Source: Comamonadaceae bacterium UBA2334 (lineage in GTDB: Bacteria > Pseudomonadota > Gammaproteobacteria > Burkholderiales > Burkholderiaceae_C). From it: a DNA stretch of 23,822 nucleotides. The notes beneath the pieces were generated by a model. That model did no database searches. It was not told where the DNA came from and saw only the letters and a list, made by a program, of their open reading frames with translations. Where the stretch lies: positions 44,982 through 68,803 of the forward strand of contig DDUQ01000030.1 of assembly GCA_002344885.1 (NCBI GenBank), read 5' to 3'. Of the stretch, positions 12,816 to 21,661 are shown one piece after another; position 1 is the stretch's first letter; each line of letters opens with the position of its first letter. A program made the translations under genes and the position numbers.

Positions 12816-15155
12816 ATGAACATCGTGTGCGTGGGTGGTGGGCCGGCAGGGTTGTACTTTGCGTTGCTGATGAAGCAGCAGCACCCGTCCCATGAGGTCA
12901 CCGTGGTGGAGCGCAACAAGCCTTACGACACTTTCGGGTGGGGTGTGGTGTTTTCCGATGCAACCATGGACAACATGCGCCGGTGCGACCCGGCCACGGC
13001 CGATGACATCCAGGCCGCCTTCAACCACTGGGATGACATCGAGCTGCACTTCAAGGGTGAGGTCATCCGGTCCGGCGGGCACGGGTTTGTGGGCATCGGG
13101 CGCAAGAAGCTGCTCAACATCCTGCAGGCGCGGTGCGAGCAGTTGGGTGTGAAACTGGTGTTCGAGACCGAGGTGGCATCGGACACCGACTTCCCCGATG
13201 CCGACCTGGTCGTGGCCTGCGACGGCATCAACTCCCGCATTCGGGACAAGTACGAACACGTGTTCAAGCCCGACCTGGCGGTGCGCCCCAACCGCTACAT
13301 CTGGCTGGGCACGCACAAGCAGTACGACGCCTTCACCTTCCTGTTCGAGAAAACCGAGTACGGCTGGTTTCAGGCGCATGTGTACAAATTTGACGCGCAC
13401 ACCACCACCTTCATCGTCGAGTGCCCCGAGCACGTCTGGTTGGCGCACCGGTTGGACCTGGCTGATCAGGAAGAGTCGATCGCGTTCTGCGAAAAGCTGT
13501 TTGCCAACAACCTTCAGGGCGCGAAGCTCATGACCAACTCGCGCCACCTGCGTGGCTCGGCCTGGCTGAACTTTCAGCGCGTCAAGTGCGAGCAGTGGCA
13601 CCTGTTCAACGGCCGCAGCCAGGTGGTGCTGATGGGCGATGCCGTACACACCGCGCATTTCGCGATCGGCTCGGGCACCAAGCTGGCCATTGAAGACGCC
13701 ATCGACCTGGCCCGTTTGCTGGGCGAGGTGCCGCCTGCCGAGCAGGTGGCCAGCCTGCCAGCCGTGTTGCAGCGTTACCAGGCGCTTCGCAGCGTGGATG
13801 TGCTTCGCCTGCAAAACGCGGCCTGGAACGCCATGGAGTGGTTCGAGGTGTGCGGCCAGCGCTACTGCGACCAGCTGGCCCCGCAACAGTTCATGTATTC
13901 CATGCTGACGCGCAGCCAGCGCATCAGCCACGAAAACCTCCGCCTGCGCGACGCCCGCTGGCTGCAAGGGTACGAGCGCTGGTTTGCGCGCAATGCAGGT
14001 GTGCCGGACGCCGCCACAGCGCCACCTCCGCCCATGTTCACGCCCTACACCGTGCGTGGCGTGACGCTGAAGAACCGCATCGTCGTCTCGCCCATGGCGC
14101 AGTACTCGGCACGCGATGGTGTGGTGGGCGACTACCACCTGGTGCACCTGGGGGCGCGGGCCATGGGTGGCGCTGCGCTGGTGTTTGCTGAAATGACCTG
14201 CGTGAGCGCCGAGGGGCGCATCACCCCCGGCTGCCCAGGGATTTACACGGTTGAGCAGGCGCAGGCGTGGCGGCGCATCGTGCAGTGGGTGCATGCACAC
14301 ACAGACGCCAAATTGGGCATGCAGTTGGGGCATGCGGGCCCCAAAGGTGCCACACGTGTTGCGTGGGAGGGCATCGACCAGCCGCTGGCCGACGGTGCCT
14401 GGCCGCTCATGGCCGCTTCGCCCCAGCAGTACCTGGCAGGCGTCAGCCAGACCGCCCGTGAAATGAGCCGTGCGGACATGGATGCCGTCAAGGCCCAGTT
14501 CGTCCAAGCAACCGTGGCGGCGGCCGACATCGGCGTGGACTGGCTGGAGTTGCACTGTGCGCACGGCTATTTGCTGTCCACTTTCATTTCGCCTTTGACC
14601 AACCAACGCACAGACGACTGCGGTGGCAGCCTGGCCAACCGCCTGCGCTACCCGCTGGAAGTGTTTGCCGCAGTGCGCGCGGCCTGGCCGGCGGAGCGGC
14701 CCATCTCGGTGCGCATTTCGGCGCACGACTGGGTGGAAGGCGGCATCACCCCGGCGGACGCGGTGGAGGTGGCCAGGGCGTTCAAACTGGCCGGTGCCGA
14801 CATGATCGACTGTTCGTCCGGTCAGGTCAGCAAGGCGGAAAAGCCGGTGTATGGCCGCATGTTCCAAACCCCGTTTGCTGACCGCATCCGACAGGAGGCC
14901 GGCATCCCCACCATTGCCGTGGGGGCCATCAGCGAGGCCGACCATGCCAACAGCATCCTGGCAGCCGGGCGTGCCGACCTGTGTGCCGTGGCGCGCCCCC
15001 ACCTGGCCAACCCGGCCTGGACACTGACGGAGGCCGCCCGCATCGGCTACACCCCCCTGCAATGGCCGCGCCAGTACCAGTCGGGCAAAAGCCAGATGGA
15101 AGCCAACTTTGCCCGTGAACAGGCGCAGGCTGCGCAAGGTAAGGCCAAGGCATGA
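12816..15155 (+). CDS. abmA: 2-aminobenzoyl-CoA monooxygenase/reductase-like fusion (flavin monooxygenase + old yellow enzyme)
   Basis: This 779-residue bifunctional flavoprotein has two parts. Residues 1-395 form an FAD aromatic monooxygenase: the dinucleotide motif GGGPAG at 7-12, DG-motif VVACDGINSRIR (132-143), and the second FAD motif GDAVHTAHFAIGSGTKLAIEDA (274-295). After a Pro-rich linker (400-406), residues 407-760 form an old-yellow-enzyme TIM barrel: FTPYTVRGVTLKNRIVVSPM, LELHCAHGYLLSTFISPLTNQRTDDCGGS (576-604) and AVGAISEADHANSILAAGRADL. The same architecture is known in 2-aminobenzoyl-CoA monooxygenase/reductase of Azoarcus evansii, which hydroxylates and then hydrogenates the ring. 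Databases often call the family bifunctional salicylyl-CoA 5-hydroxylase/oxidoreductase, so salicylyl-CoA is an alternative substrate. The start is firm: AAGGAG (12803-12808) lies seven bases before the ATG. It is the first gene of the operon; its stop overlaps the next start (ATGA). Confidence 0.88.
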   Translation: MNIVCVGGGPAGLYFALLMKQQHPSHEVTVVERNKPYDTFGWGVVFSDATMDNMRRCDPATADDIQAAFNHWDDIELHFKGEVIRSGGHGFVGIGRKKLLNILQARCEQLGVKLVFETEVASDTDFPDADLVVACDGINSRIRDKYEHVFKPDLAVRPNRYIWLGTHKQYDAFTFLFEKTEYGWFQAHVYKFDAHTTTFIVECPEHVWLAHRLDLADQEESIAFCEKLFANNLQGAKLMTNSRHLRGSAWLNFQRVKCEQWHLFNGRSQVVLMGDAVHTAHFAIGSGTKLAIEDAIDLARLLGEVPPAEQVASLPAVLQRYQALRSVDVLRLQNAAWNAMEWFEVCGQRYCDQLAPQQFMYSMLTRSQRISHENLRLRDARWLQGYERWFARNAGVPDAATAPPPPMFTPYTVRGVTLKNRIVVSPMAQYSARDGVVGDYHLVHLGARAMGGAALVFAEMTCVSAEGRITPGCPGIYTVEQAQAWRRIVQWVHAHTDAKLGMQLGHAGPKGATRVAWEGIDQPLADGAWPLMAASPQQYLAGVSQTAREMSRADMDAVKAQFVQATVAAADIGVDWLELHCAHGYLLSTFISPLTNQRTDDCGGSLANRLRYPLEVFAAVRAAWPAERPISVRISAHDWVEGGITPADAVEVARAFKLAGADMIDCSSGQVSKAEKPVYGRMFQTPFADRIRQEAGIPTIAVGAISEADHANSILAAGRADLCAVARPHLANPAWTLTEAARIGYTPLQWPRQYQSGKSQMEANFAREQAQAAQGKAKA

Positions 15156-16009
15156 ACGATACCGATGCCGCAGCCATGACGGAGACGAACCATCCATCCA
15201 CCGAGCGGCAGGCTATCGTGCCAATGGTCGCCTGGCCACACGGCATGCGTCATGCGGCCCGGCATGCGCTGGTCACGGGCGGTGGCACCGGTATCGGGGC
15301 CGCCATTGCACGGTCGCTGGTGTTGCAGGGTTGCCTGGTCACGGTGCTGGGCAGGCGTGCGGAGCCCTTGCAAGCCGTCGTGGTCCACGCACCGGAACGT
15401 ATGCATGCCGTGGTGGCCGATGTGACCGACCCCGCTCAGGTGGAACAAGCCGTGGCGCAGGCTGCCGAGCGGTTTGGGCCCGTGTCTGTGCTGGTGAACA
15501 ACGCCGGGCAGGCCATCAGCGCACCTGCGCACAAAGCCAGCCTGGAACTCTGGCAGCAGATGCTGGCGGTCAACCTGACCGGCACCTGGCTGTGCACCCA
15601 GGCCGTGTTGCCCGGCATGCGCGAGGCGGGCTGGGGCCGCGTGGTCAACGTGGCCAGCACGGCAGGCCTGGTGGGCTACGCCTATGTGTCGGCCTACTGT
15701 GCGGCCAAGCATGGCGTGGTGGGGCTCACCCGTTCGCTGGCGCTGGAGCTGGCCACACAGGGTATCACCGTCAACGCCGTGTGCCCGGGCTACACCGACA
15801 CCGAGTTGGTGCACGAGAGCATCGAACGCATCGTGGCCAAAACCGGCCGCAGCCACGATGAGGCATTGGCCGAGCTGGTCAGCGCCAATCCGCAGCGGCG
15901 TCTGGTGGCACCTGCCGAGGTGGCGGATGCCGTGGTGTGGCTGTGCAGTGCCGGGGCCAGTGCCATCACCGGCCAGGCGCTGCCGGTGGCCGGTGGTGAA
16001 GTGATGTGA
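15152..16009 (+). CDS. SDR-family NAD(P)-dependent dehydrogenase (probable hydroxyacyl-CoA or ring-alcohol dehydrogenase)
   Basis: This 285-residue classical short-chain dehydrogenase has TGGGTGIG at 42-49 for the dinucleotide, NNAG at 116-119, and the tetrad N141, S169, Y182 and K186 (AYCAAKHG). PGYTDTELV follows the active site. In the proposed CoA-thioester pathway it would oxidise a hydroxyl on the dearomatised ring or on the ring-opened acyl-CoA; the exact substrate is inferred from context only. Its ATG overlaps the stop of the monooxygenase gene (ATGA), so the two are translationally coupled. The first 35 residues are an unusual extension before the first strand; a later ATG at 15245 would remove it. 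Similar enzymes include 3-oxoacyl-ACP reductases, which this context makes less likely. Confidence 0.88.
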   Translation: MNDTDAAAMTETNHPSTERQAIVPMVAWPHGMRHAARHALVTGGGTGIGAAIARSLVLQGCLVTVLGRRAEPLQAVVVHAPERMHAVVADVTDPAQVEQAVAQAAERFGPVSVLVNNAGQAISAPAHKASLELWQQMLAVNLTGTWLCTQAVLPGMREAGWGRVVNVASTAGLVGYAYVSAYCAAKHGVVGLTRSLALELATQGITVNAVCPGYTDTELVHESIERIVAKTGRSHDEALAELVSANPQRRLVAPAEVADAVVWLCSAGASAITGQALPVAGGEVM

Positions 16010-16022
16010 GGTGCACTTGAAC

Positions 16023-16556
16023 ATGCATACACACCCTTTGCCCGCCGACTTGAACAGCGCACCGCTGGCCGACGAACACCTCGGGCTGGAGGCCCGCTCG
16101 AAAGACAGTGACCATCTGGACCTGCGCATCTGGTTGCGCCTGCTGGCGTGCAGCACCCAGATCGAGCAGGTCATCCGCCAGCAGTTGCGGCAGCGCTTTG
16201 CGTCCACGCTGCCCCGGTTTGACTACCTTGCCCAACTGGAGCGCCACCCCAATGGCCTGCGGATGAACGTGCTGTCGCGCTACCTGATGGTCACGGGTGG
16301 CAACGTGACGGCACTGACCGACCAATTGGTCCGCGACGGGCTGGTGGAACGTGTCGATGACCCGGATGACCGACGCTCTTACCTCGTGCGGCTGACCCGC
16401 GCCGGACAGGCCGACTTTGCCGCCATGGCGGTGGAACACGAGCAGTGGCTGGTGTCGCTGCTGGGTGGAATGTTGCCCGCCCGAAAAGAAGAACTGTTTG
16501 CCTTGCTGGGCGAGTTGCGCCTGCACCTGGTGCATCACCAGGGCTTGCCATCCTGA
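16023..16556 (+). CDS. MarR-family transcriptional regulator
   Basis: This 177-residue MarR-type dimeric winged-helix repressor shows the family pattern. Helices LRIWLRLLACSTQIEQVIRQQLRQRF lead to FDYLAQLERHPNGLRMNVLSRYLMVTGGNVTALTDQLVRDGLVER (recognition region about 80-110). The wing VDDPDDRRSYLVRLT (111-125) and C-terminal dimerisation helices follow. Relatives in aromatic catabolism (for example BadR, CouR, GenR types) bind CoA thioesters or aromatic acids and release DNA. By analogy its ligand may be the CoA thioester made by the ligase in this locus. The ATG at 16023 is preceded by GAGG at a good distance; a GTG at 16011 is in frame. It lies 13 bp after the SDR gene, inside the operon it probably autoregulates. 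Confidence 0.92.
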   Translation: MHTHPLPADLNSAPLADEHLGLEARSKDSDHLDLRIWLRLLACSTQIEQVIRQQLRQRFASTLPRFDYLAQLERHPNGLRMNVLSRYLMVTGGNVTALTDQLVRDGLVERVDDPDDRRSYLVRLTRAGQADFAAMAVEHEQWLVSLLGGMLPARKEELFALLGELRLHLVHHQGLPS

Positions 16557-16569
16557 CGCCCCTATCCCG

Positions 16570-17460
16570 ATGACTGAAAGCATCACCCCCATGAACACGC
16601 CAGCCCCTCAGTCCCCTCCTGTCGACCCCGCCTTGCTGGCGGGCAACCGCCGTTCCATGGCCGGCTATGTGGCGCAGCACGTCCAGTGGCAGGTGGCCGA
16701 TGGCGTGGGCACGCTGACACTCAACCGGCCCGAGCGCAAGAACCCGCTCACGTTCGCTTCCTATGCCGAGATGCGCGACCTGTTCCACGCGCTGAAGTGG
16801 GCTGACGATGTGCACGTCGTCGTGGTGCATGGTGCCGGCGGCAACTTCTGCTCGGGTGGCGATGTGCACGAGATCATTGGCCCGTTGATCGCGCTGAAGG
16901 CACCCGAACTGCTGATGTTCACGCGCATGACCGGCGAACTGGTCAAAACCATGCGTGCCTGTCCCCAGCCCATCGTCGCGGCGGTAGACGGGGTGTGCGC
17001 AGGGGCTGGCGCCATCATGGCCATGGCCAGCGATTTGCGGCTGGGCACGGCCCGCAGCAAAACGGCCTTCCTGTTCAACCGGGTGGGGCTGGCGGGGTGC
17101 GACATGGGGGCCTGTGCCATGCTGCCACGCATCATCGGCCAGGGGCGGGCCAGCGAGTTGCTGTACACCGGGCGCAGCTTCGGCGGCGAAGAGGGCGAAC
17201 GCTGGGGGTTCTTCAACCGGCTCGTCGATCCGGCCGACTTGCTGGGCGAGGCCCATGCCCTGGCACACAGCCTGGCCCAGGGGCCGACCTTTGCCAACGG
17301 CATCACCAAGACGATGCTGCACCAGGAATGGGCCATGACGCTGGAGCAGGCCATCGAGGCCGAGGCCCAGGCCCAGGCCCTGTGCATGCTGACGCAGGAC
17401 TTTTCCCGCGCGTACCACGCCTTCGTGGCCAAGCAGAAACCCCGTTTTGAAGGCAACTGA
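16570..17460 (+). CDS. Crotonase-fold (enoyl-CoA hydratase/isomerase family) protein, atypical active site
   Basis: This 296-residue protein has the crotonase fold: TLTLNRPERKNPLTF (48-62), oxyanion-hole loop AGGNFCSGGDVHEI (89-102), second oxyanion strand DGVCAGAGAIMAMASDLRLG (140-159), and RVGLAGCDMGACAMLPRIIG (171-190). By eye alignment, the two catalytic glutamates of classical enoyl-CoA hydratase (E144, E164 of the rat enzyme) correspond to I149 and roughly R171. An aspartate (D178) sits near the position of the dienoyl-CoA isomerase Asp. It may therefore isomerise, hydrolyse or open a ring thioester rather than hydrate a simple enoyl-CoA. The start is either ATG 16570 or ATG 16591; neither has a strong ribosome site. 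Its stop is two bases before the next start. Confidence 0.88.
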   Translation: MTESITPMNTPAPQSPPVDPALLAGNRRSMAGYVAQHVQWQVADGVGTLTLNRPERKNPLTFASYAEMRDLFHALKWADDVHVVVVHGAGGNFCSGGDVHEIIGPLIALKAPELLMFTRMTGELVKTMRACPQPIVAAVDGVCAGAGAIMAMASDLRLGTARSKTAFLFNRVGLAGCDMGACAMLPRIIGQGRASELLYTGRSFGGEEGERWGFFNRLVDPADLLGEAHALAHSLAQGPTFANGITKTMLHQEWAMTLEQAIEAEAQAQALCMLTQDFSRAYHAFVAKQKPRFEGN

Positions 17461-17462
17461 CC

Positions 17463-18656
17463 ATGGCCCAGACACTGGATGAACGTTTTCTGGGCCTGCC
17501 GTTCTTCGAAGACCGGCACCGGCAGCTCGCCCGCGACCTGCAGGCCTGGGCTGGCGACCATGTGCCACACGACCACGGACCCGATGCCGATGCCGAATGC
17601 CGCGAACTGGTGCGCGCCCTGGGGCACGGCGGTTGGCTGGGGCATGCGGTGGCCGGACGCGACGTGGGTGGCGAGTGCGACACCATCGACACGCGGGCCA
17701 TTTGCCTGCTGCGCGAGAACCTGGCACGCCACAGCGCCCTGGCCGACTTCGCGTTTGCCATGCAGGGCCTGGGGTCGGGCGCCATCTCGCTGCACGGCAC
17801 ACCGGCACAGCGCCAGCGCTATTTGCCGCGTGTGGCCAGCGGCGAGGCGATTGCCGCCTTTGCCCTGTCCGAACCGTCTGCCGGCTCGGATGTCGCGGCC
17901 ATGGCCTGCAGCGCCCGGCGGGTGAGCGACGCGCAGGGCGACGGCTGGGTGCTGGACGGGGAAAAAACCTGGATCTCCAACGGCGGCATTGCCGACTTTT
18001 ACGTGCTGTTCGCCCGCACGGGCGAAGCCCCTGGTGCCCGGGGCATCAGCGCCTTCATTGTGGAGGCCGATACCCCTGGCTTCGAGGTGGCCGAACGTTT
18101 TGAACTGATGGCCCCGCATCCGCTGGCTCGCCTGCGATTGACCGGTTGCCGCCTGCCCGCCGATGCGCTGGTGGGTGAAGCGGGGCAGGGCTTCAAGGTG
18201 GCCATGCGCACGCTCGATGTGTTCCGCACCTCGGTGGCCGCTGCTGCCCTGGGGTTGGCCCGGCGGGCGCTGGATGAGGCGTTGCAACGTGCCACCTCGC
18301 GGGCCATGTTCGGCGGGGTGCTGGCGGACTTCCAGCTCACACAGGCCAAGCTGGCGCAGATGGCCACCGCCATCGACAGCGCTGCCCTTCTAACCTACCG
18401 CGCTGCCTGGCTGCGCGACCAGGGCCACACCGTGACGCGTGAAGCCGCCATGGCCAAGATGACCGCCACTGAAAACGCGCAAGCCGTCATCGATGCCGCG
18501 CTGCAGATGTGGGGAGGCATGGGCGTGGTCAGTGGCGTGCCGGTGGAACGGCTGTACCGCGACATCCGGGCGCTGCGCATCTACGAAGGTGCGACCGAGG
18601 TGCAGCAACTCATCATCGCCCGGGAAATGTTGAAGGAAATGGCCTCTACCGCTTGA
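17463..18656 (+). CDS. Acyl-CoA dehydrogenase
   Basis: This 397-residue FAD enzyme of the acyl-CoA dehydrogenase superfamily introduces an alpha,beta double bond into an acyl-CoA and passes electrons to ETF. Seen: the signature FALSEPSAGSDVAAM (133-147), FAD-contacting WISNGGIADF (170-179), GQGFKVAMRTLDVFRTSVAAAALG (241-264), and the C-terminal QMWGGMGVVSGVPVERLYRDIRALRIYEGATEVQ. The E375 of IYEG is at the position of the catalytic base in medium-chain acyl-CoA dehydrogenase. Length is normal. In the proposed pathway it acts on a dearomatised or opened C7 dicarboxylyl or cyclohexenyl-CoA; a similar gene is present in the A. evansii anthranilate clusters. It starts two bases after the crotonase stop, indicating coupling. 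A 48-bp AT-rich gap separates it from the ligase gene. Confidence 0.93.
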   Translation: MAQTLDERFLGLPFFEDRHRQLARDLQAWAGDHVPHDHGPDADAECRELVRALGHGGWLGHAVAGRDVGGECDTIDTRAICLLRENLARHSALADFAFAMQGLGSGAISLHGTPAQRQRYLPRVASGEAIAAFALSEPSAGSDVAAMACSARRVSDAQGDGWVLDGEKTWISNGGIADFYVLFARTGEAPGARGISAFIVEADTPGFEVAERFELMAPHPLARLRLTGCRLPADALVGEAGQGFKVAMRTLDVFRTSVAAAALGLARRALDEALQRATSRAMFGGVLADFQLTQAKLAQMATAIDSAALLTYRAAWLRDQGHTVTREAAMAKMTATENAQAVIDAALQMWGGMGVVSGVPVERLYRDIRALRIYEGATEVQQLIIAREMLKEMASTA

Positions 18657-18704
18657 TAGGTATGGTTTTGTAGCTATCTTGTATTTGAGTACTGGACACC
18701 TGTC
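18655..18704. repeat. AT-rich intergenic patch with GATAG...CTATC inverted repeat
   Basis: The gap between the acyl-CoA dehydrogenase and ligase genes contains GATAG (18655-18659) and CTATC (18674-18678) with TTTTGTAG between them. It contrasts sharply with the GC-rich coding around it. The GCTAT core is shared with spacers near 5122, 9029 and 9096. It may be a small dispersed repeat or hold an internal promoter; no convincing -10/-35 pair is visible. Confidence 0.3.
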
Positions 18705-20348
18705 ATGCACACCACCCACACCGATACGTTCGCGTTCGACCACCTGCCACCCGCCGACCAGTGGCCCGAATTTCTGCTGGACGCGCCTGACCTCCGGTTC
18801 CCCGAGGCCATGAACTGCGCCGCCGAGTTGCTGGACGCTGCGGTGGCCAGGGGGTGGGGAGAGCGCGTGTGCATCCGGGCGCCGGGCGGTGTGGTGTGGA
18901 CCTACCGGCAGTTGCAGGCGCAGGCCGACCGCATTGCCCATGTGCTGGTGCACGACATGGGTCTGGTCAGCGGCAACCGTGTGCTGCTGCGTGCGCCCAA
19001 CAACCCCATGCTGGCAGCCTGCTGGTTCGGCGTCATCAAGGCCGGGGGCATCGCCGTGGCCACCATGCCGTTGCTGCGTGCCAAGGAACTGGGGGCCATT
19101 GTGGGCAAGGCCCAGGTGTCGCACGCGCTGTGCGACCTGTCGCTGGCCGACGAACTGGTGCAGACGGCCGCCGCCCATCCGGTGCTGGGGCACGTCCGCT
19201 TCTTCCATGGACAGGGCGACCCGGCCGGGGAGGCCGTCGCCTCTGATCGTCCTCGGCTGGAGGCCGACATGGCCCGCCATGCCCAGCCGTTTGCCACGGT
19301 TCAGACATCTGCCACCGACATCTGCCTGCTCGCCTTCACCAGCGGCACCACCGGTGTGCCCAAGGCCACCATGCATGGCCACCGGGACGTGATGGCGGCT
19401 TGCCAGTGCTGGCCCCAACATGTGCTGCGCCCGCAAGCCGACGATGTGTTTGCCGGCAGCCCACCCCTGGCGTTCACGTTCGGTCTGGGCGGCCTGTTGC
19501 TGTTTCCCATGTCGGTGGGTGCATCCACCGTGCTGCTGGAGAAAGCCAGCCCGCCCCAACTGGCAGAGGCCATTCCCGCCTTCGGTGTGACCACGTTGTT
19601 CACTGCGCCCACGTCCTACCGCGCGTTGGCCGCGCATGGCGAAGCGCTGCGCCAGTCCGCGCTTCGGCAGTGTGTGTCGGCGGGCGAGGCCCTGCCGATG
19701 GCCACCCGCACCCAATGGAAAGCTGCCACCGGTATCGAGCTGATCGACGGCATCGGGGCGACCGAGCTGTTGCACATCTTCATTTCCGCCGACGAGGCGC
19801 AGGTGCGCCCCGGTGCCACCGGCAAGGCCGTGCCCGGCTACGTGGCGCAGGTGCAGGATGACCAGGGGCGCGAGGTGCCACCGGGCACGGTGGGGCGGCT
19901 GGCGGTGAAGGGCCCCACCGGTTGCCGGTATCTCGACGACGAGCGGCAGACCAGCTACGTGAAAAACGGCTGGAACCTGACCGGCGATGCCTACAGGATG
20001 GACGCTGACGGCTACTTCTTCTACCAGGCGCGCACCGACGACATGATCGTCACCGCCGGCTACAACGTGGCCTCGCCCGAGGTGGAGGATGCCCTGATGC
20101 TGCACCCGGCCGTGGCGGAATGCGCCGTCATCGGCGTGGCAGATGCCGAGCGCGGCCAGGTCATCACCGCGTTCGTGGTGCCCAAAACCGATGTGGTGGC
20201 AGACGACGCATTGGTGAAAACCCTGCAGGAGCACGTGAAGCAGTCCATTGCTCCGTACAAATACCCACGTGTGGTCCGGTTTTGTGACACCTTGCCCCGC
20301 ACGCAGACCGGTAAGCTACAGCGGTTCAGGTTGCATGACCTGATCTGA
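18705..20348 (+). CDS. abmG: Aryl-CoA ligase, probably 2-aminobenzoate--CoA ligase (benzoate-CoA ligase family)
   Basis: This 547-residue ANL-superfamily enzyme activates a carboxylic acid with ATP to an acyl-adenylate and then to the CoA thioester. Seen: the P-loop LAFTSGTTGVPKATMHGHRD (209-228), A5 motif DGIGATELLHIF (348-359), TGDAYRMDADGYFFYQARTDDMIVTAGYNV (426-455) with the hinge region, and the A10 motif RTQTGKLQRF with catalytic K537. SPPLAFTFGLGG and IGATELLHIFIS are typical of benzoate- and aminobenzoate-CoA ligases. Neighbours point to anthranilate as substrate, but benzoate or salicylate cannot be excluded by reading. It would supply the thioester used by the monooxygenase/reductase. 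The gene symbol follows the Azoarcus evansii ligase AbmG and is given by function and context. Confidence 0.87.
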   Translation: MHTTHTDTFAFDHLPPADQWPEFLLDAPDLRFPEAMNCAAELLDAAVARGWGERVCIRAPGGVVWTYRQLQAQADRIAHVLVHDMGLVSGNRVLLRAPNNPMLAACWFGVIKAGGIAVATMPLLRAKELGAIVGKAQVSHALCDLSLADELVQTAAAHPVLGHVRFFHGQGDPAGEAVASDRPRLEADMARHAQPFATVQTSATDICLLAFTSGTTGVPKATMHGHRDVMAACQCWPQHVLRPQADDVFAGSPPLAFTFGLGGLLLFPMSVGASTVLLEKASPPQLAEAIPAFGVTTLFTAPTSYRALAAHGEALRQSALRQCVSAGEALPMATRTQWKAATGIELIDGIGATELLHIFISADEAQVRPGATGKAVPGYVAQVQDDQGREVPPGTVGRLAVKGPTGCRYLDDERQTSYVKNGWNLTGDAYRMDADGYFFYQARTDDMIVTAGYNVASPEVEDALMLHPAVAECAVIGVADAERGQVITAFVVPKTDVVADDALVKTLQEHVKQSIAPYKYPRVVRFCDTLPRTQTGKLQRFRLHDLI

Positions 20349-20403
20349 CAGCTTTCTTCCGTTTACATTGCTTCACCCCCCCTTTTGAATTGGAGACATG
20401 ACC

Positions 20404-21621
20404 ATGCGCCAGACACCCCAACGCCTCACCGTCATCCACCGCGCCGCGTGCCAGACGCTGGCCCTTGCTGCCGCCACGCTGGCGCTGGCAGGTGGTGCGC
20501 ACGCTGCTGACAAAGTGAAGGTGGGCCTGCTGTCCACCCTGTCCGGCCCCGGTGCGGGTCTGGGTGTGGACATCCGCGACGGATTTCAGCTCGCCGTCAA
20601 GCACAGTGGCGGCAAGCTGGGTGGCTTGCCGGCCGAAGTGATCGTGGCCGACGACCAGGCCAGCCCCGATGCTGCCAAGCAAACCGCCGACCGCCTCGTC
20701 AAGCGTGACAAGGTGGACTTCATGACAGGCATCGTGTTCTCCAACGTCATGCTGGCGGTGGGCCAGCCCATCTTCCAGTCCAAGACGTTCTACATCAGCG
20801 CCAACGCCGGGCCCAGCCAGTACGCCGGTGCACAGTGCAACCCCTATTTCTTCAACGTGGCCTGGCAGAACGACAACCTGCACGAGGCGGTGGGCAAGGT
20901 GGTGACGGACAAAGGCTTCAAGAAGGCGGCCATCCTGGCCCCCAACTACCCCGCAGGCAAGGACGCGCTGGCCGGGTTCAAGCGCTTCTTCAAGGGCGAA
21001 GTGGTGCAGGAGACCTACACCGCGCTCAACCAGCTCGACTACGGTGCCGAGCTGTCCAAGATCCGTGGCTCCGGTGCCGATGCGGTGTACATCTTCCTGC
21101 CTGGTGGCATGGGCATCAACTTCATCAAGCAGTTTGTGGGTGCAGGCTTGTCCAAGGACATGACGCTGTTCGGGCCCGGCTTTTCGGGTGACGAAGACGT
21201 GATCCGTGCCGTCGGCGAGCCCATGCTGGGCATGTTCAACACCTCGCAGTGGGCGCATGACATGAACAACCCCGCCAACGTCAAGTTCGTCACCGACTTC
21301 CAGAAGGAATACGGCCGCCTGCCCAGCCTGTATGCCAGCCAGGGCTACGACGCGGCTCGCCTGATCGACGCTGCCGTGCGCGACACCAAGGGCAAGCTTG
21401 ATGACAAGAACGCCGTGCGCAAGGCCCTGCAGGCGGCCAAGTTCGATTCGGTGCGCGGTGCGTTCAAGTTCAACACCAACCAGTACCCCATCCAGGACTA
21501 CCACCTGCGCGTCATCACCCGCGACACGCAGGGCCGGGTGACCAACCGCACGCTGAACAAGGTGTTTGAAAAGCATGCCGATGCCTACGCCAAAGACTGC
21601 AAGATGCCTGACAGCCTGTGA
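20404..21621 (+). CDS. ABC transporter substrate-binding protein (branched-chain amino acid/aromatic acid type)
   Basis: This 405-residue periplasmic binding protein is of the Leu/Ile/Val (type I, LivJ-like) family. A Sec signal peptide is clear: a basic start, the hydrophobic stretch LALAAATLALAGG, and cleavage expected after AHA (residue 34, before ADKVK). The mature protein begins VKVGLLSTLSGPGAGLGVDIRDGFQLA, a family hallmark, and continues VIVADDQASPDAAKQTADRLV. With the permeases downstream it should import an aromatic acid, by inference the substrate of the ligase encoded just upstream. Related binding proteins are known for benzoate-, 4-hydroxybenzoate- and coumarate-type ligands. The start chosen is ATG 20404, eight bases after GGAG (20392-20395); the ATG at 20398 is only two bases from it. 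Confidence 0.92.
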   Translation: MRQTPQRLTVIHRAACQTLALAAATLALAGGAHAADKVKVGLLSTLSGPGAGLGVDIRDGFQLAVKHSGGKLGGLPAEVIVADDQASPDAAKQTADRLVKRDKVDFMTGIVFSNVMLAVGQPIFQSKTFYISANAGPSQYAGAQCNPYFFNVAWQNDNLHEAVGKVVTDKGFKKAAILAPNYPAGKDALAGFKRFFKGEVVQETYTALNQLDYGAELSKIRGSGADAVYIFLPGGMGINFIKQFVGAGLSKDMTLFGPGFSGDEDVIRAVGEPMLGMFNTSQWAHDMNNPANVKFVTDFQKEYGRLPSLYASQGYDAARLIDAAVRDTKGKLDDKNAVRKALQAAKFDSVRGAFKFNTNQYPIQDYHLRVITRDTQGRVTNRTLNKVFEKHADAYAKDCKMPDSL

Positions 21622-21661
21622 AGGCTGATGCACCCCACCTGACACCTGTGCCCACTTTTTC

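Noticed and set aside
12786..15197. An 803-codon open frame on the minus strand opposite the monooxygenase/reductase gene
   Set aside because: It is an antisense shadow. The plus strand has a firm ribosome site and recognisable FAD and OYE motifs throughout, and the minus product is His/Arg/Gly-rich with no domain pattern.
18390..20234. A 614-codon minus-strand open frame opposite the ligase gene
   Set aside because: It arises from GC-biased third positions of the ligase. No motif is recognisable, and the same kind of shadow occurs opposite the crotonase, acyl-CoA dehydrogenase and binding-protein genes.
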